A stretch of 45,645 nt of DNA from Verrucomicrobiota bacterium (GCA_003218475.1 QHNR01000060.1:1-45645), one strand, 5' to 3'; positions 8,925 through 18,533 are shown, counted from the stretch's first letter. Notes: generated by a model not told the origin, from the sequence alone. Program-made: numbers and translations.

Positions 8925-9050
8925 GGAGCACAGGCCGCCAGCCTGTAGTTCGCGGCAGCCTGCCGCGAACTAGTTTCGTATACTCGGCGCGTTTGTCACG
9001 AAATGCATTCGGCCAGTGGCCGAATGCTACAGGCCAGCGGCCTGTGCTCC
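8925..9050. repeat. BIME: paired inverted REP elements between E1-alpha and E1-beta genes
   Basis: Outer arms GGAGCACAGGCCGC and GCGGCCTGTGCTCC enclose two hairpins: GTAG at 8945-8948 followed by TTCGCGGCAG/CTGCCGCGAA arms, and on the other strand GTAG (CTAC at 9027-9030) preceded by CATTCGGCCA/TGGCCGAATG arms. This is a textbook inverted pair of REP sequences, and it divides an otherwise compact operon. Confidence 0.85.
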
Positions 9051-9071
9051 TCAGATACAGAACGCGCTTCT

Positions 9072-10109
9072 TCATTCGTCCACGTGATCGACGAGGTCGC
9101 GCGTCGATAACGCGCACCAATCTTCTTTATTGCCTTCGGGTGCGGCCTCTTGTTGCGCGGCGGCAATTGCCTCGTCCACCTGCGCGGCTGCATCTTTGCG
9201 CCACGCGGCCAGCGTCTCCGCGTCCGCAAGATTAAGATCGATAATCGTTTGCTCGGCCATCTTCAGGCAATCACGCGCAAACGGCTGACGCTTCACCTCC
9301 TCAGGCACGTAACTGGCGTCGTCATGCTCGCCATGGCCGGACAGGCGCAGTACAGACGCAACGACTAGCTGCGGCGGACGTCCTGCGCGCGCGCGTTTCA
9401 CCGCGCCGCCAATCACGTCAAGGCACGCGCTGAGGTCTGTTCCATCAAGGCTGTAGCCCTCAAATCCGTAACCGATCGCGCGATCAACCAAATCATCACA
9501 CGCGAACTCGCGGTCGTTAGGGGTTGAGTAAGCATAATGATTGTTTGTGGCGACGACCACGAGCGGTGCTTGTTCCACTGCGGCTATGTTCATTCCTTCG
9601 TGGAACGCGCCGGTCTGCATCCCGCCTTCCCCGATACAAGCGAGGCCGACGAAGTTTTTCTCGCCTTTAAATCGCTTCGCTATCAACGCGCCCACAGTGA
9701 CCGAAACCATCGCGCCGAGATGGCTGATCATTGCGAGTTCGTTGTTGCGCGGATGACCTCGATGAATGTTGCCATCACGGCCACGCATCGGCCCCAGGCG
9801 CGAGCCCAGGTACGTGCGCGTAACATCAATCAGCGGTTCGCCGAATGCAGATCGCCCCGCCTGGTCGCGAATCAATGGCGCGAAGATGTCGCCTTTTTGT
9901 AATAATAAACCGCATGCGACGCTGACGGCCTCCTGCCCTTTGCCAATGTAGACTCCGCCCGTGATCAGGCCGCCCCGATACAGACTAACGAGCTTTTCCT
10001 CAAGCGTGCGCGCCAACAGCATCCAGCGGAAAGCCTCGAGGAAGCGATCGTGCGGCGGCGTGGCCTTTTTCGTTTTTGATTTTGCGGTCCGCTGCGCCGT
10101 CTGAAGCAT
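9072..10109 (-). CDS. pdhA: 2-oxoacid (pyruvate) dehydrogenase E1 component, alpha subunit
   Basis: 345 aa, usual length. The N-terminal basic tail (AKSKTKKATPP) precedes the E1-alpha fold: FRWMLLARTLEEKLVSLYRGG, GVYIGKGQEAVSVACG, then the thiamine-diphosphate motif GEGGMQTGAFHEGMNIAA with its terminal ATNNHYAYST (canonical GDG is GEG here, a seen variant). RDQAGRSAFGEP and GHPRNNELAM are further family landmarks. It catalyses the decarboxylation step with the beta subunit encoded downstream. A BIME separates the two genes. No dihydrolipoamide dehydrogenase (E3) is in the window, so E3 must be encoded elsewhere. Confidence 0.92.
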   Translation of the reverse strand: MLQTAQRTAKSKTKKATPPHDRFLEAFRWMLLARTLEEKLVSLYRGGLITGGVYIGKGQEAVSVACGLLLQKGDIFAPLIRDQAGRSAFGEPLIDVTRTYLGSRLGPMRGRDGNIHRGHPRNNELAMISHLGAMVSVTVGALIAKRFKGEKNFVGLACIGEGGMQTGAFHEGMNIAAVEQAPLVVVATNNHYAYSTPNDREFACDDLVDRAIGYGFEGYSLDGTDLSACLDVIGGAVKRARAGRPPQLVVASVLRLSGHGEHDDASYVPEEVKRQPFARDCLKMAEQTIIDLNLADAETLAAWRKDAAAQVDEAIAAAQQEAAPEGNKEDWCALSTRDLVDHVDE

Positions 10110-10170
10110 CGAATCATTTTATCCAAGATCGACAACTGCGCGCCAAAATTTTTTGCGCGTTTCCATTTCG

Positions 10171-10314
10171 GGGGAGCACGGGCTGCTAGCCCTGTAGTCG
10201 TCGGCAGCTTGCCGACGACCCGAAGACGTTACAAGATTTTTCGATGTGGGGGGTCGAAGAGGCTTTTCGGCAAGCTGCCGAAAAGGGCAGGCTAGCAAGC
10301 CTGCGCTCCCCGGA
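10171..10314. repeat. BIME: paired inverted REP elements between smc and E1-alpha genes
   Basis: GTAG at 10194-10197 is followed by arms TCGTCGGCA and TGCCGACGA. A second hairpin, TTTTCGGCAAGCTGCCGAAAA in part, lies at about 10263-10284. Outer arms GGGAGCACGGGCTGCTAGCC and its degenerate counterpart ending CTGCGCTCCCC enclose both. The organisation matches the 8925-9050 element, with a different stem sequence. Confidence 0.8.
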
Positions 10315-10321
10315 GAGAAAA

Positions 10322-13300
10322 CTACCGCATCGCCAGCGCGAGACGCCGTTGTGTGGGGTTCTGTTCGCCTCCGTTAGAAGTTACTTCAGTTGAAACGTGC
10401 CCGGGCGCCGTCAGCTTCATTCCAACGAGCTTGCTCACACCGCGTTCTTCCATTGTCACACCGTAAAGAACATCGGCTTTCGCAATGGTGCGTTTGTTGT
10501 GGGTGATGATAATGAACTGGCTTTGCTCTACGAAGCGGTCGAGTACGCGGATAAAACGATTGATATTGCCTTCGTCCATTGCGGCATCCACCTCGTCGAG
10601 AATGCAGAATGGGCTCGGCCGTACCATGTAAATCGCGAATAATAACGCGACAGCGACCATGGAGCGTTCGCCTCCACTCAGCAGCGAGATGCTTTGCAGC
10701 TGTTTGCCAGGAGGCCTGGCGGTGATCTCGATTCCGCAGTTGAGCGGATCGTTCTCATCCAGCAACGACAGGTCTGCGCGACCGCCGCCGAAGAGTTCTG
10801 CGAACATTTCGCGGAAGTTCGTTCGCACCTCGGCAAAGGTTTCGCTAAACAACTTCTTGGTGGTGGCGTTGATCTGCGCAATCACATCGAGCAATTCGCG
10901 GCGCGAACTTGTAAGATCATTATTTTGCGTTTCGAGAAATTTGTACCGCTCTTCGAGCTCGTCGTACTCATGAACAGCATCGAGGTTTACCGGGCCCATG
11001 TTATCTAAGTGGGTCCGAAGATCCGTGATGAGTTTTTCCATCTCTGGAGGGGCGAGCTCCGGCGAGACCGGCGCCGCAGGATCTCCGCCCTCCAGCTTTT
11101 CGCTCCGTTTCACTTGAGCGCGCAAAACTCTTTCGAGCGCCGCCTCATCGGGCGCAAAAGCGCGAAGGTCGATATGGTAGCTGCGCAAAATATGCTCTGC
11201 GAGATTGTCGATCTTCATTTGCAATTGCGACCCGCGCACTTGCCACTGAGAGCGGCCGTCTTGCAATTCGCCTAATGAATCACGCAGACGGCGCAATTCA
11301 GTTTCGCTGCCGGAAATCGCGGCGACCCGTGTGGCGCGTTGCTCGGCAATTTTCACGGCATTTGTCTCTGCTTCCGCACGCTGCGAGGTTTGGTCTTTGA
11401 TCAGTGCTTCGGATTCGCGCGATTCCTCAGCCTGCGCGGCCAATCTCTGTTCGTACATCCCAATATCAGTCCTCCGGACTGCGATCAGCTCGCCCAGCTC
11501 GGCGTCACGCGCGCTCATTGGATCGCGTTGCGCAATTAAATTTTCATGGCGCTGACGCTCGGTCGCGACGGTCAGTCGCAATTGATTAATTTTTTCGGTC
11601 AGCTCTTCTTCTCCCACCGTGGCCTCTTTCTGCGCAGTTTGGAATGCCGCCAGTTCAGTCTGCTCTTTTGCGAGTTGGCGGCGCATCGCTTGAAGTTCGC
11701 TCTCTAGCTGTGCGAGCCGTTCGTCCGCCGCGGTCAATTGACGCTCCAGTGCATTTTTCTCCGAATGCAAGTTCTCGATCTTGCGATCGGCCTCGCCAGA
11801 TTCGCGCTGGAGCCGGGAGACGATTTCGAGCGCGGTTTTCGCTTCATCGCGTTTTGAAAAAAGTGAATCCCGCTCCTGTACCAGTGCGGCTTCTTCTTTC
11901 GCGAGCTTGTCGATTTGCGCCTTGCGCTCCAGTAGAGAGGTCGCGCACACTTCAGCACTGCCGCCAAAGACGATCCCTTCTGTGGAAATAAATTCGCCAG
12001 CAAGCGTGGCCATCGCTAGCGTACGCTCCTGTTTTCTGCACTCGAGAGCATGTGGCAAATCGGAAAAGATAACGACGTTGCCCAGCAATTGTTTAACGAA
12101 TGGTTCGAGCGATTGCGGCGCGGTCACTTTATCAGTGGCCCAGGCGATTGCGTCTTTCGGCAGAACTTTTCGTATCGATTGCTCTGCAGGCGATATTAGT
12201 CCCGGAATGAGCAGTGCAGCCTGTCCGAGCTTCTTTTTCTTGAGTCGCACAATGATTTCGGAAGCAACGTCCACATCTTTCAAAACTATGGCGTGCAAAT
12301 TTCGGCCGAGTGCCGCTTCGATCGCCGGAATGAAGTTGGGATCGACATCCAGTTGCGCAACGAGTGAACCGGCAATCGCGTCGTGGAACTTTTCGGAACT
12401 GTCCAAGCCTTTGAGGACAGCTTGCGAACCTTGCGTGAGCCCTTCGCCCTGTTCATCGAGTTGCCGCAAAATCTCCCAGCGGGATCGCTTTTCCGCGAGC
12501 GTGCGGTCAACGGCCGCAAGTTTCTGTTCGGCTTTGGAGAGTAGCTCCTCTTTCTCTCGCACGCTGGCCTCGACGTCAATTGCTTCGCGCTGGCTTGCTT
12601 TAAGTGAGACAGCGATTTGCTTAACGAGTTTCTTACGCCCTTCGATTGATGTTTGAATTTCTTTGGTGAGTTCTTCGATTTGAGCACGGCTCAATTCGCG
12701 TCGCGTTTTCGTTCCGGCGACTTCCTCCTCAAACGTCGAGATTCGGCCTTCGGATTTGGAAAGAGCGAGTTGCAACTCCTGCAACTGCGCCGCGCTCTTG
12801 GGGCGATTTTTCTGCATTTCTCTGAGCAGGCTGGTGAACTCGCTTAGCTCGGCTTGCTTTTCTTTCAAGTGCCTCTCGATTTCTCGGATCGAGTTATTGG
12901 TTTGCTCGATCTTAGCCGCCTGCTGTTTACGTTTCTTTTCAGCCTCGGCGATGTCGCGCCGCGCGCGTTCGATCAGTTCAGTAAGCTCTTTAGCGCGTTG
13001 CCGGTTGAACTCAATGCGGCTGCGGTGCGCGGCGATTTCGCTTTCAAGCCGTTGTACCTCCGCGCGCGAATCGGCGATCTCGATGTCGATTTTGTCCAAC
13101 TCTCGACGTCCTTCAGCGAGCGCATTTTCGCTGCTGTCGATCTTCGTGCGCGCGGCCTGCTCGCTTGCGCTGAGTCGCTCGATTTCGTCGCGGCAGGCGG
13201 CCAGCTCGCCTTCAAGAGAGTCAAGCTGTTCGCGCGCGTGATGGGTTTCAAGCACGCGCAGGTCAGCATGCAGTGCCTGATAGCGGCGCGCTTTCCCTGC

Positions 13301-13924
13301 CTGTCGCTGCAACGAACCGATTTGACGTTTTACCTCTTTGATCACGTCACCAATACGCAAGAGATTTGCCTCAGTGGCTTCCAGCTTGCGGAGTGCTTCG
13401 CGCTTTTGCGCCTTGTATTTTGTGATTCCGGCCGCTTCCTCGAAAATCGTGCGCCGATCTTCCGGACGCGAACTTAGAATCATGTCGATTTTGCCCTGCT
13501 CCATCATCGAGTAAGCGGCTCGTGCGATGCCTGTGTCGGCAAAGAGATTTTGAATGTCGCGAAGGCGGCAGGGCGTTTTGTTTAGCAAATACTCGGAGTT
13601 GCCGTCCCGATACACGCGGCGCGTTACGCGGATGTCGTGCCAGTCGATTCCAAGTTCCTCAGCACAATCAGTGAAGGTGAGTGAGACCTCGGCTACACCA
13701 ATCGGCTTGCGTGTTTCTGCGCCGTTAAAGATGATATCGGCCATTTCGTCGCCCCGGAGCGACTTCGCAGATTGCTCGCCAAGCGCCCAGCGGACGGCGT
13801 CAAGGACATTGGATTTTCCACATCCGTTTGGCCCAACGATAGCGGTAGTGCCCTCGTGAAAGTTAAAAATCGTTTTGTCGGCAAACGACTTGAAGCCGAG
13901 TAGCTCGAGCGATTGTAAATGCAT
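10322..13924 (-). CDS. smc: Chromosome segregation protein SMC
   Basis: 1200 aa, full length for bacterial SMC. The N-terminal ATPase half has Walker A GPNGCGKSNVLDAVRWALG (about 32-50). Two long coiled-coil arms rich in E, K, R, Q and A flank the hinge (about 520-670, including GLDSSEKFHDAIAGSLVAQ and GSAEV). The C-terminal half has the signature LSGGERSMVAVALLFAIY and Walker B with the D-loop, FCILDEVDAAMDEGN. It organises and segregates the nucleoid, normally with ScpA and ScpB, which are not in this window. It is flanked by repeats on both sides and appears monocistronic. The frame is intact throughout. Confidence 0.97.
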   Translation of the reverse strand: MHLQSLELLGFKSFADKTIFNFHEGTTAIVGPNGCGKSNVLDAVRWALGEQSAKSLRGDEMADIIFNGAETRKPIGVAEVSLTFTDCAEELGIDWHDIRVTRRVYRDGNSEYLLNKTPCRLRDIQNLFADTGIARAAYSMMEQGKIDMILSSRPEDRRTIFEEAAGITKYKAQKREALRKLEATEANLLRIGDVIKEVKRQIGSLQRQAGKARRYQALHADLRVLETHHAREQLDSLEGELAACRDEIERLSASEQAARTKIDSSENALAEGRRELDKIDIEIADSRAEVQRLESEIAAHRSRIEFNRQRAKELTELIERARRDIAEAEKKRKQQAAKIEQTNNSIREIERHLKEKQAELSEFTSLLREMQKNRPKSAAQLQELQLALSKSEGRISTFEEEVAGTKTRRELSRAQIEELTKEIQTSIEGRKKLVKQIAVSLKASQREAIDVEASVREKEELLSKAEQKLAAVDRTLAEKRSRWEILRQLDEQGEGLTQGSQAVLKGLDSSEKFHDAIAGSLVAQLDVDPNFIPAIEAALGRNLHAIVLKDVDVASEIIVRLKKKKLGQAALLIPGLISPAEQSIRKVLPKDAIAWATDKVTAPQSLEPFVKQLLGNVVIFSDLPHALECRKQERTLAMATLAGEFISTEGIVFGGSAEVCATSLLERKAQIDKLAKEEAALVQERDSLFSKRDEAKTALEIVSRLQRESGEADRKIENLHSEKNALERQLTAADERLAQLESELQAMRRQLAKEQTELAAFQTAQKEATVGEEELTEKINQLRLTVATERQRHENLIAQRDPMSARDAELGELIAVRRTDIGMYEQRLAAQAEESRESEALIKDQTSQRAEAETNAVKIAEQRATRVAAISGSETELRRLRDSLGELQDGRSQWQVRGSQLQMKIDNLAEHILRSYHIDLRAFAPDEAALERVLRAQVKRSEKLEGGDPAAPVSPELAPPEMEKLITDLRTHLDNMGPVNLDAVHEYDELEERYKFLETQNNDLTSSRRELLDVIAQINATTKKLFSETFAEVRTNFREMFAELFGGGRADLSLLDENDPLNCGIEITARPPGKQLQSISLLSGGERSMVAVALLFAIYMVRPSPFCILDEVDAAMDEGNINRFIRVLDRFVEQSQFIIITHNKRTIAKADVLYGVTMEERGVSKLVGMKLTAPGHVSTEVTSNGGEQNPTQRRLALAMR

Positions 13925-14341
13925 TTTGGGCCAAACCTCGGGCCTCGCAGGCTCAATACAGCAACGTTTCAGGGGTTACAAGCAAAAAACACAATTAAAA
14001 GGGGTTCTGGAATCCTGCGGCCACAGGATGTTGGGGCGAATGCCACCATCTCACTAGTGCTTCCGTCATGTCGAGCGAAGTCGAGACACCCCATGAAGTT
14101 ACCTGTATGTTGCACCGCGGGATTCCTTGACGGAGCCTGTCCTGAGCGAAGTCGAAGGGCTCGGAATGACACAGATGGGATGGGTTCTGGAAAATTCCAA
14201 ACTCTCGATCCACAACGATTTTCGTGACGCGCCTCATGCCCAAAGAATTGCAGTAAACCCAGCTATCGAAAAACACGACCTTGGCCGCGGAGTTTACCGC
14301 ACACCCTTGCCTTAGCCAACTAAATCACTCAGGATGCGCCA
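13925..14341. other. Repeat-filled divergent intergenic region between smc and the APC permease gene
   Basis: A 417-bp gap. About 14065-14171 holds a dispersed repeat described separately. The rest, including the stretch after 14180 that should carry the permease promoter, shows no convincing gene. An AGGA at about 14330 can serve as ribosome binding site for the ATG at 14342. No strong sigma70 consensus was found by eye. Confidence 0.5.
14065..14171. repeat. Dispersed repeat with GTCAT...ATGAC ends (GAGCGAAGTCGA type)
   Basis: It starts GTCATGTCGAGCGAAGTCGA and contains CCTGAGCGAAGTCGAAGG, ending GGAATGACAC. The architecture (GTCAT, GAGCGAAG, a central part, then GAATGAC) is shared with 22567-22667, so both are copies of one element family. 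Confidence 0.65.
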
Positions 14342-15691
14342 ATGGCCGACAAATCGACGCTCTCGATCGAAAAAGCAGAGCGCGTAGATCATCAGTTGGT
14401 TCGCGGCATCGGAGTTCCAGCTCTCACCGCGAACATCGTCAGCTCGACAATCGGTGCAGGAATTTTCGTGATCCCGGCGACAGTTGCAAGAGGACTAGGG
14501 CCGGCAGCGCCACTCGCATTTGTTTGTTGTGCGATTGCGATGGTGTTGTTCGTCACTTGTTTCGCAATTGCCGGTAGCCGCGTGTCATTGACTGGCGGCC
14601 TATACGCGTATGTGGAAGTCGCGTTTGGTCGTTACGTCGGCTTCCTGGCTGGTATGCTTTACTTTCTAACTGCACTTGGCGCGGTTGCCGGCGTCGTGAA
14701 CGTGTTGGCAAACTCAGTCGCGCTAGTGGTCCCGTTTCTCGCCAGTCCCGTGATGCGAATCATTGTCATGCTCGCCGTTTACGGCTCCTTGGTTCTAATC
14801 AATATCCGCGGCGTGCGCCAGGGCGCAGGTGCAGTGACCGTGATTACGGTTACAAAGCTTCTGCCTCTTTTGCTGTTTGTTTGCGTCGGAATGTTTTTCA
14901 TTCACGCGCCGAATCTTGCCTGGAGCGGTTGGCCCAGCAGCAAGTCGTTAGGCGATGCCGTTATCCTGCTGATTTTTGCCTTCGTCGGAATCGAAGTGGC
15001 CTTGATTCCGAGCGGTGAAGTGAAGAATCCGGCGCGCACAGTTCCGCGCTCGGCTTATCTCGCACTCGTTGTCACGACGATCATCTACCTCATGATCCAA
15101 CTCGTGGCGCAGGGTACGCTCGGCACCGATCTCGCGAAATATCCCGACGCGCCACTAGCCGAATCGGCGGCGAAATTTCTCGGGAACCTGGGTCGCACGA
15201 TTCTTCTGGCCGGAGCGAGCATCTCTGCGTTTGGATTCGTGACAAGCGACATCCTGAGTTCGCCGCGTATGATCTTTGCTTTCGGCCGCGATGGTGCCTT
15301 GCCGCGGTTTTTCGCGCACGTCCATCCGCGCTATCGATCACCGGACGTCGCGATCATTACCTACGCGACGCTGGCATTTGCACTATCAATTAGTGGCACG
15401 TTTGAAAAGCTGGCGGTCCTTTCGAACGTCGCGGTGTTGTTGATGTATCTGCTTTGCTGCGCCGCCTGCTGGTTTCTGATGCAACGGGATGTGCGCTCGG
15501 ACGGTGAGCCGTTCAATTTTCCTGGAATGAAAATTGTGCCTGCTCTGGCGATCCTCGCGATCGTCTGGATTCTCTCGCATGCGACTGTTCGCGAATTTCT
15601 GGTAACCGGAATCGTGTTGGCGCTCGCGTCGATCATGTACGCCGTGCGACAGCGCCTGGCCCTCGCGATAAAGAGACGGCGGAAGTCGTAG
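14342..15691 (+). CDS. APC-family amino acid permease
   Basis: 449-aa inner-membrane transporter with about 12 hydrophobic helices. Family features: the unwound first helix NIVSSTIGAGIFVIPATVA, GGLYAYVEVAFGRYVGFLAG (helix 3 region) and FAFVGIEVALIPSGEVKNPARTVPRS (helix 6 and following loop), all typical of the amino acid-polyamine-organocation superfamily. SDILSSPRMIFAFGRDGALPRFFAHVHPR matches helix 8 and its loop. It probably moves an amino acid or polyamine with protons. The M20 dipeptidase gene follows after 33 bp on the same strand, suggesting a peptide/amino acid utilisation pair. Substrate not determinable. Confidence 0.88.
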   Translation: MADKSTLSIEKAERVDHQLVRGIGVPALTANIVSSTIGAGIFVIPATVARGLGPAAPLAFVCCAIAMVLFVTCFAIAGSRVSLTGGLYAYVEVAFGRYVGFLAGMLYFLTALGAVAGVVNVLANSVALVVPFLASPVMRIIVMLAVYGSLVLINIRGVRQGAGAVTVITVTKLLPLLLFVCVGMFFIHAPNLAWSGWPSSKSLGDAVILLIFAFVGIEVALIPSGEVKNPARTVPRSAYLALVVTTIIYLMIQLVAQGTLGTDLAKYPDAPLAESAAKFLGNLGRTILLAGASISAFGFVTSDILSSPRMIFAFGRDGALPRFFAHVHPRYRSPDVAIITYATLAFALSISGTFEKLAVLSNVAVLLMYLLCCAACWFLMQRDVRSDGEPFNFPGMKIVPALAILAIVWILSHATVREFLVTGIVLALASIMYAVRQRLALAIKRRRKS

Positions 15692-15724
15692 GCAAACGGT
15701 GAAAAACCGATTAGTTTTTTGGTC

Positions 15725-17059
15725 ATGCGCGACAATTATCTTGAGCAGTATTATTCGTTCCTGCGGTTTCCGAGTGTCTCGACCGACGATCGGTACAAGC
15801 AAAAGCTGGAGGAGTGCGCACGGTGGCTGGTAGAAAAACTCACGAGCATCGGCTTGGAGACGCAGCTCGTCCCAACGCGTCGCCATCCGATTGTTTGGGC
15901 GCGCAACAAACATCAGCCCGGACGCCACACAGTTTTGGTCTACGGACATTATGACGTGCAACCGCCAGATCCCTTGGAGCTGTGGGATTCGCCGCCATTC
16001 GAGCCTGTTTTGAAGAACGGCTACGTTTTCGCGCGAGGCGCAACGGACAACAAGGGACAGATCCTTTCGCACATTCTCGGAATTCAAGAAACGATGGAGG
16101 AACATCACGATTTGCCAGTGAATTTGCATCTTGTCATCGAAGGGGAAGAGGAAATCGGCAGTGTCAACCTCGGCAGTTTTTTAGAACAAAATCGGGACGC
16201 GTTGAAGTGTGACGTAGGAGTTGTTTCTGATACCGGAATGGTCGCGCGCGGTGTGCCGACCTTGAGTTATGGTCTGCGCGGAGTGACCGCGCTCGAGGTC
16301 AAAGTGACTGGTCCGAAGATGGATTTGCACTCCGGCGTGTTTGGAGGCGCCGTTGCGAATCCGATTACCGCTCTCGCGCAATTACTCGCTACGCTTCACG
16401 ATCGCGAAGGTCGTGTGGCCATCGCGGGATTTTACGATCGCGTGAAGCCGTTGGAAGATTGGGAGCGCGAAGCGTGGCGGAAGCTTCCGGTCGATGGCGA
16501 CAAATTGATTCTCGAGGAAACAGGCGTGCCTGGGCTTTTCGGCGAAGCCTGCTACAATTCGATGGAGCGGATTTGGGCGCGGCCGACTGCCGAGATCAAC
16601 GGAATCGGCGGCGGTTATCAGGGGCAGGGGACTAAGACGGTGATCGCCAGTCATGCGATGGCAAAACTGACGTTTCGTCTCGTTCCGGAGCAGGAAGGCG
16701 ACGAGATTCTCAAGCTCGCAAAGGAGCATTTGCGAAAGCATCTCCCCAAAGGCGTTACGATGGAGATCACTATGGGCCACAGTGGACCGTGGTATCTCAC
16801 CGATCCGCACTCGGCACTCGGCGAAGCGGCCCAGCGCGCGCTGCGCAAAGCGTTCAATGGCGAGCCCGCGCTCATCCGCGAAGGCGGCAGCATCCCGATT
16901 GTCTCACAGTTCCGCGGCATCCTAGGCATCGAAACGCTCCTGATGGGACTCGCGCTTCCTGATTGCCGCGCGCATTCGCCTAATGAGAATTTTCCCCTTG
17001 AAAATTTCGAGGGCGGTATTCGTCTCAACAAAGCAATTCTGCAGGAGCTGGCGCGCTGA
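15725..17059 (+). CDS. M20-family metallopeptidase (dipeptidase)
   Basis: 444 aa cytoplasmic zinc peptidase. Motifs: metal-ligand histidine in VYGHYDVQPPDPLELW, bridging aspartate in GATDNKGQ, the catalytic/ligand glutamates in VIEGEEEIGS, ligand aspartate in VVSDTGM and the last histidine in CRAHSPNENFPLENF. The central segment, about residues 180-330, is the dimerisation domain (GVTALEVKVTGPKMDLHSGVFGG). These match CNDP/CPG2-like dipeptidases. The frame opens at a TTG at 15719, but ATG 15725 (MRDNYLEQYYSFLRFPSVST) is the natural start. It lies directly downstream of the APC permease gene. Confidence 0.9.
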   Translation: MRDNYLEQYYSFLRFPSVSTDDRYKQKLEECARWLVEKLTSIGLETQLVPTRRHPIVWARNKHQPGRHTVLVYGHYDVQPPDPLELWDSPPFEPVLKNGYVFARGATDNKGQILSHILGIQETMEEHHDLPVNLHLVIEGEEEIGSVNLGSFLEQNRDALKCDVGVVSDTGMVARGVPTLSYGLRGVTALEVKVTGPKMDLHSGVFGGAVANPITALAQLLATLHDREGRVAIAGFYDRVKPLEDWEREAWRKLPVDGDKLILEETGVPGLFGEACYNSMERIWARPTAEINGIGGGYQGQGTKTVIASHAMAKLTFRLVPEQEGDEILKLAKEHLRKHLPKGVTMEITMGHSGPWYLTDPHSALGEAAQRALRKAFNGEPALIREGGSIPIVSQFRGILGIETLLMGLALPDCRAHSPNENFPLENFEGGIRLNKAILQELAR

Positions 17060-17075
17060 TTCTCAGTCAGGTGCT

Positions 17076-17148
17076 GTAGCGTGCGCTGTCTCAGCGCATC
17101 CGACTCGGATCGCACGCTCGATTCTCCGCTGAGGACAGCGGACACTAC
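17076..17148. repeat. BIME-like repeat
   Basis: GTAG at 17076-17079 and CTAC at 17145-17148 bound a region with GCGCTGTCTCAGCGC and CGCTGAGGACAGCG hairpin-forming arms. It fills the gap between the M20 and NlpC/P60 genes. Confidence 0.65.
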
Positions 17149-17171
17149 AGCCTCAAGGGCACCGCTCGATC

Positions 17172-18104
17172 ATGAAGTGGCTTTTAATTTTTGCGATGCT
17201 ATTCGGTGCGCTCTGCGCGACGGAGGCGGCTGAAGAGTCGTTAGGCACGAAAATCAAAAAGGTTTTCGAGCCGACACCAACACCGACTCCATCACGCAAA
17301 CATCGAAAGCATGCAGGGCCGAAAGCTTCGCCGGCTCTGTCTCCGACGGCTTCGCCAAAAAAGAAGAAGATTTCGCCGAGCCCATCTCCCAGCGCGACGC
17401 CGAAGAGTAAATCAAAGCGAAAAAAAGCGAGCCCATCGCCAACAGCCGCGCCGGAAGAAACTTCATCGCCAACTCCAGCGGAAACTTCTACGGCTTCGCC
17501 TCCGCAGCCTTCCGGGCGGGAAAAAAAAGGCGCACCAAACGTCAGTCTTTCGCCCGATGAAATAACTGGTTACGAAAATTACCCGCCGAAAGTGCGGCAG
17601 ATTCTCGATGCCGGGCTCGGACTGACAAAACAAAATCTCGGTTACACCTATGGCTCCGACGATCCCAAAAACGGTGGCATGGATTGCTCCGGCTTCATTT
17701 ATTACGTTCTTCAGCAAAACGGTTTTCGCGAGGTGCCGCGCGATTCCAGCCAGCAATATGTTTGGGTGCGCAAGGCGGGAGATTTCGACGCGGTCTTGAG
17801 TCGCAAGGAAGATTCATTCGAGCTCGATGACCTCAAGCCGGGCGACTTGCTCTTCTGGCGCGGCACCTACAACATTGATCGCGACCCGCCGATCACGCAC
17901 ACGATGATTTATCTCGGTCGGGAAAAACGAACGAAAAAGCGCGTGATGGTGGGATCAAGCGACGGCCGCACGTATGACGGCATACAACGCTGGGGCGTCA
18001 GCGTTTTCGATTTCAAATTACCTCCACCACCCAAGAGCGGTGACGCCAAAATCAGTCCGGTATTCGTCGGCTACGGACGAATTCCTGGCCTAAGCGAAGA
18101 TTGA
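17172..18104 (+). CDS. Secreted NlpC/P60 cell-wall hydrolase with Pro/Ser/Lys-rich linker
   Basis: 310 aa. Signal peptide MKWLLIFAMLFGALCATEA, then about 100 low-complexity residues rich in P, S, T, A and K (PTPTPTPSRKHRKH; PSPSPSATPKSKSK), probably a wall- or polyanion-binding spacer. The catalytic domain covers about 140-305: cysteine in NGGMDCSGFIYYVL, histidine in ITHTMIYLG and GSSDGRTYDGI downstream. It is expected to cleave peptide crosslinks or stem peptides in peptidoglycan in the periplasm. The repetitive linker could vary in length between strains. Confidence 0.9.
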   Translation: MKWLLIFAMLFGALCATEAAEESLGTKIKKVFEPTPTPTPSRKHRKHAGPKASPALSPTASPKKKKISPSPSPSATPKSKSKRKKASPSPTAAPEETSSPTPAETSTASPPQPSGREKKGAPNVSLSPDEITGYENYPPKVRQILDAGLGLTKQNLGYTYGSDDPKNGGMDCSGFIYYVLQQNGFREVPRDSSQQYVWVRKAGDFDAVLSRKEDSFELDDLKPGDLLFWRGTYNIDRDPPITHTMIYLGREKRTKKRVMVGSSDGRTYDGIQRWGVSVFDFKLPPPPKSGDAKISPVFVGYGRIPGLSED

Positions 18105-18188
18105 GACGCCGAAAGTTGAAATTCGACGCCGGCCCTAGAGCTTGCGGATAGAAGAGCCGTCTTGTGAGCTAAGCGCGTCGAATATCTT

Positions 18189-18533
18189 CTAGCTCGTGCT
18201 TAATGAAAACCGCACACGCATCAATTGCATTATCATGCTGCACCGGTTCGTGCGGGTATGGGCGTCAGCAATATAACCCGTTTCGTAACACTGCCCTTCA
18301 TTTTCCGTAAGACACCACCCGCTTGAGGTTCGCTTATCTTCGGAGTACTGAAACCATTTCTGAATGCACTCCGGGCAGCCCACGAGAGCAGCTCGAATGT
18401 CTGCCTCGGAAACTTGTTCGCGAAGTCCAAAATAGCCTGTCACTTCCAGCAAGGAAAACATTGATACGTTGCCAAGACTGTGAAATCGACGCGGTAGCGT
18501 TATTAGCTGCCCAACTATATCACTCTTCTTCAT
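18189..18533 (-). CDS. Hypothetical protein, 114 aa
   Basis: I do not recognise the family. The protein starts [20 protein letters not shown] from ATG 18533 (a second ATG 6 bp upstream is possible). The central part, ALVGCPECIQKWFQYSEDKR and SGWCLTENEGQC, has four cysteines including one CxxC, compatible with a small metal site. Its 5' end overlaps the 3' end of the small membrane-protein gene by about 14 bp, so it sits in one transcription unit with queC. Protein-like composition and tight overlap argue that it is real. Confidence 0.6.
   Translation of the reverse strand: MKKSDIVGQLITLPRRFHSLGNVSMFSLLEVTGYFGLREQVSEADIRAALVGCPECIQKWFQYSEDKRTSSGWCLTENEGQCYETGYIADAHTRTNRCSMIMQLMRVRFSLSTS

Noticed and set aside
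8851..9235. Open frames of 77-119 aa on both strands around 8.9-9.2 kb
   Set aside because: They translate the BIME palindromes and the antisense of the E1-alpha 3' end; the symmetry gives similar peptides in both directions.
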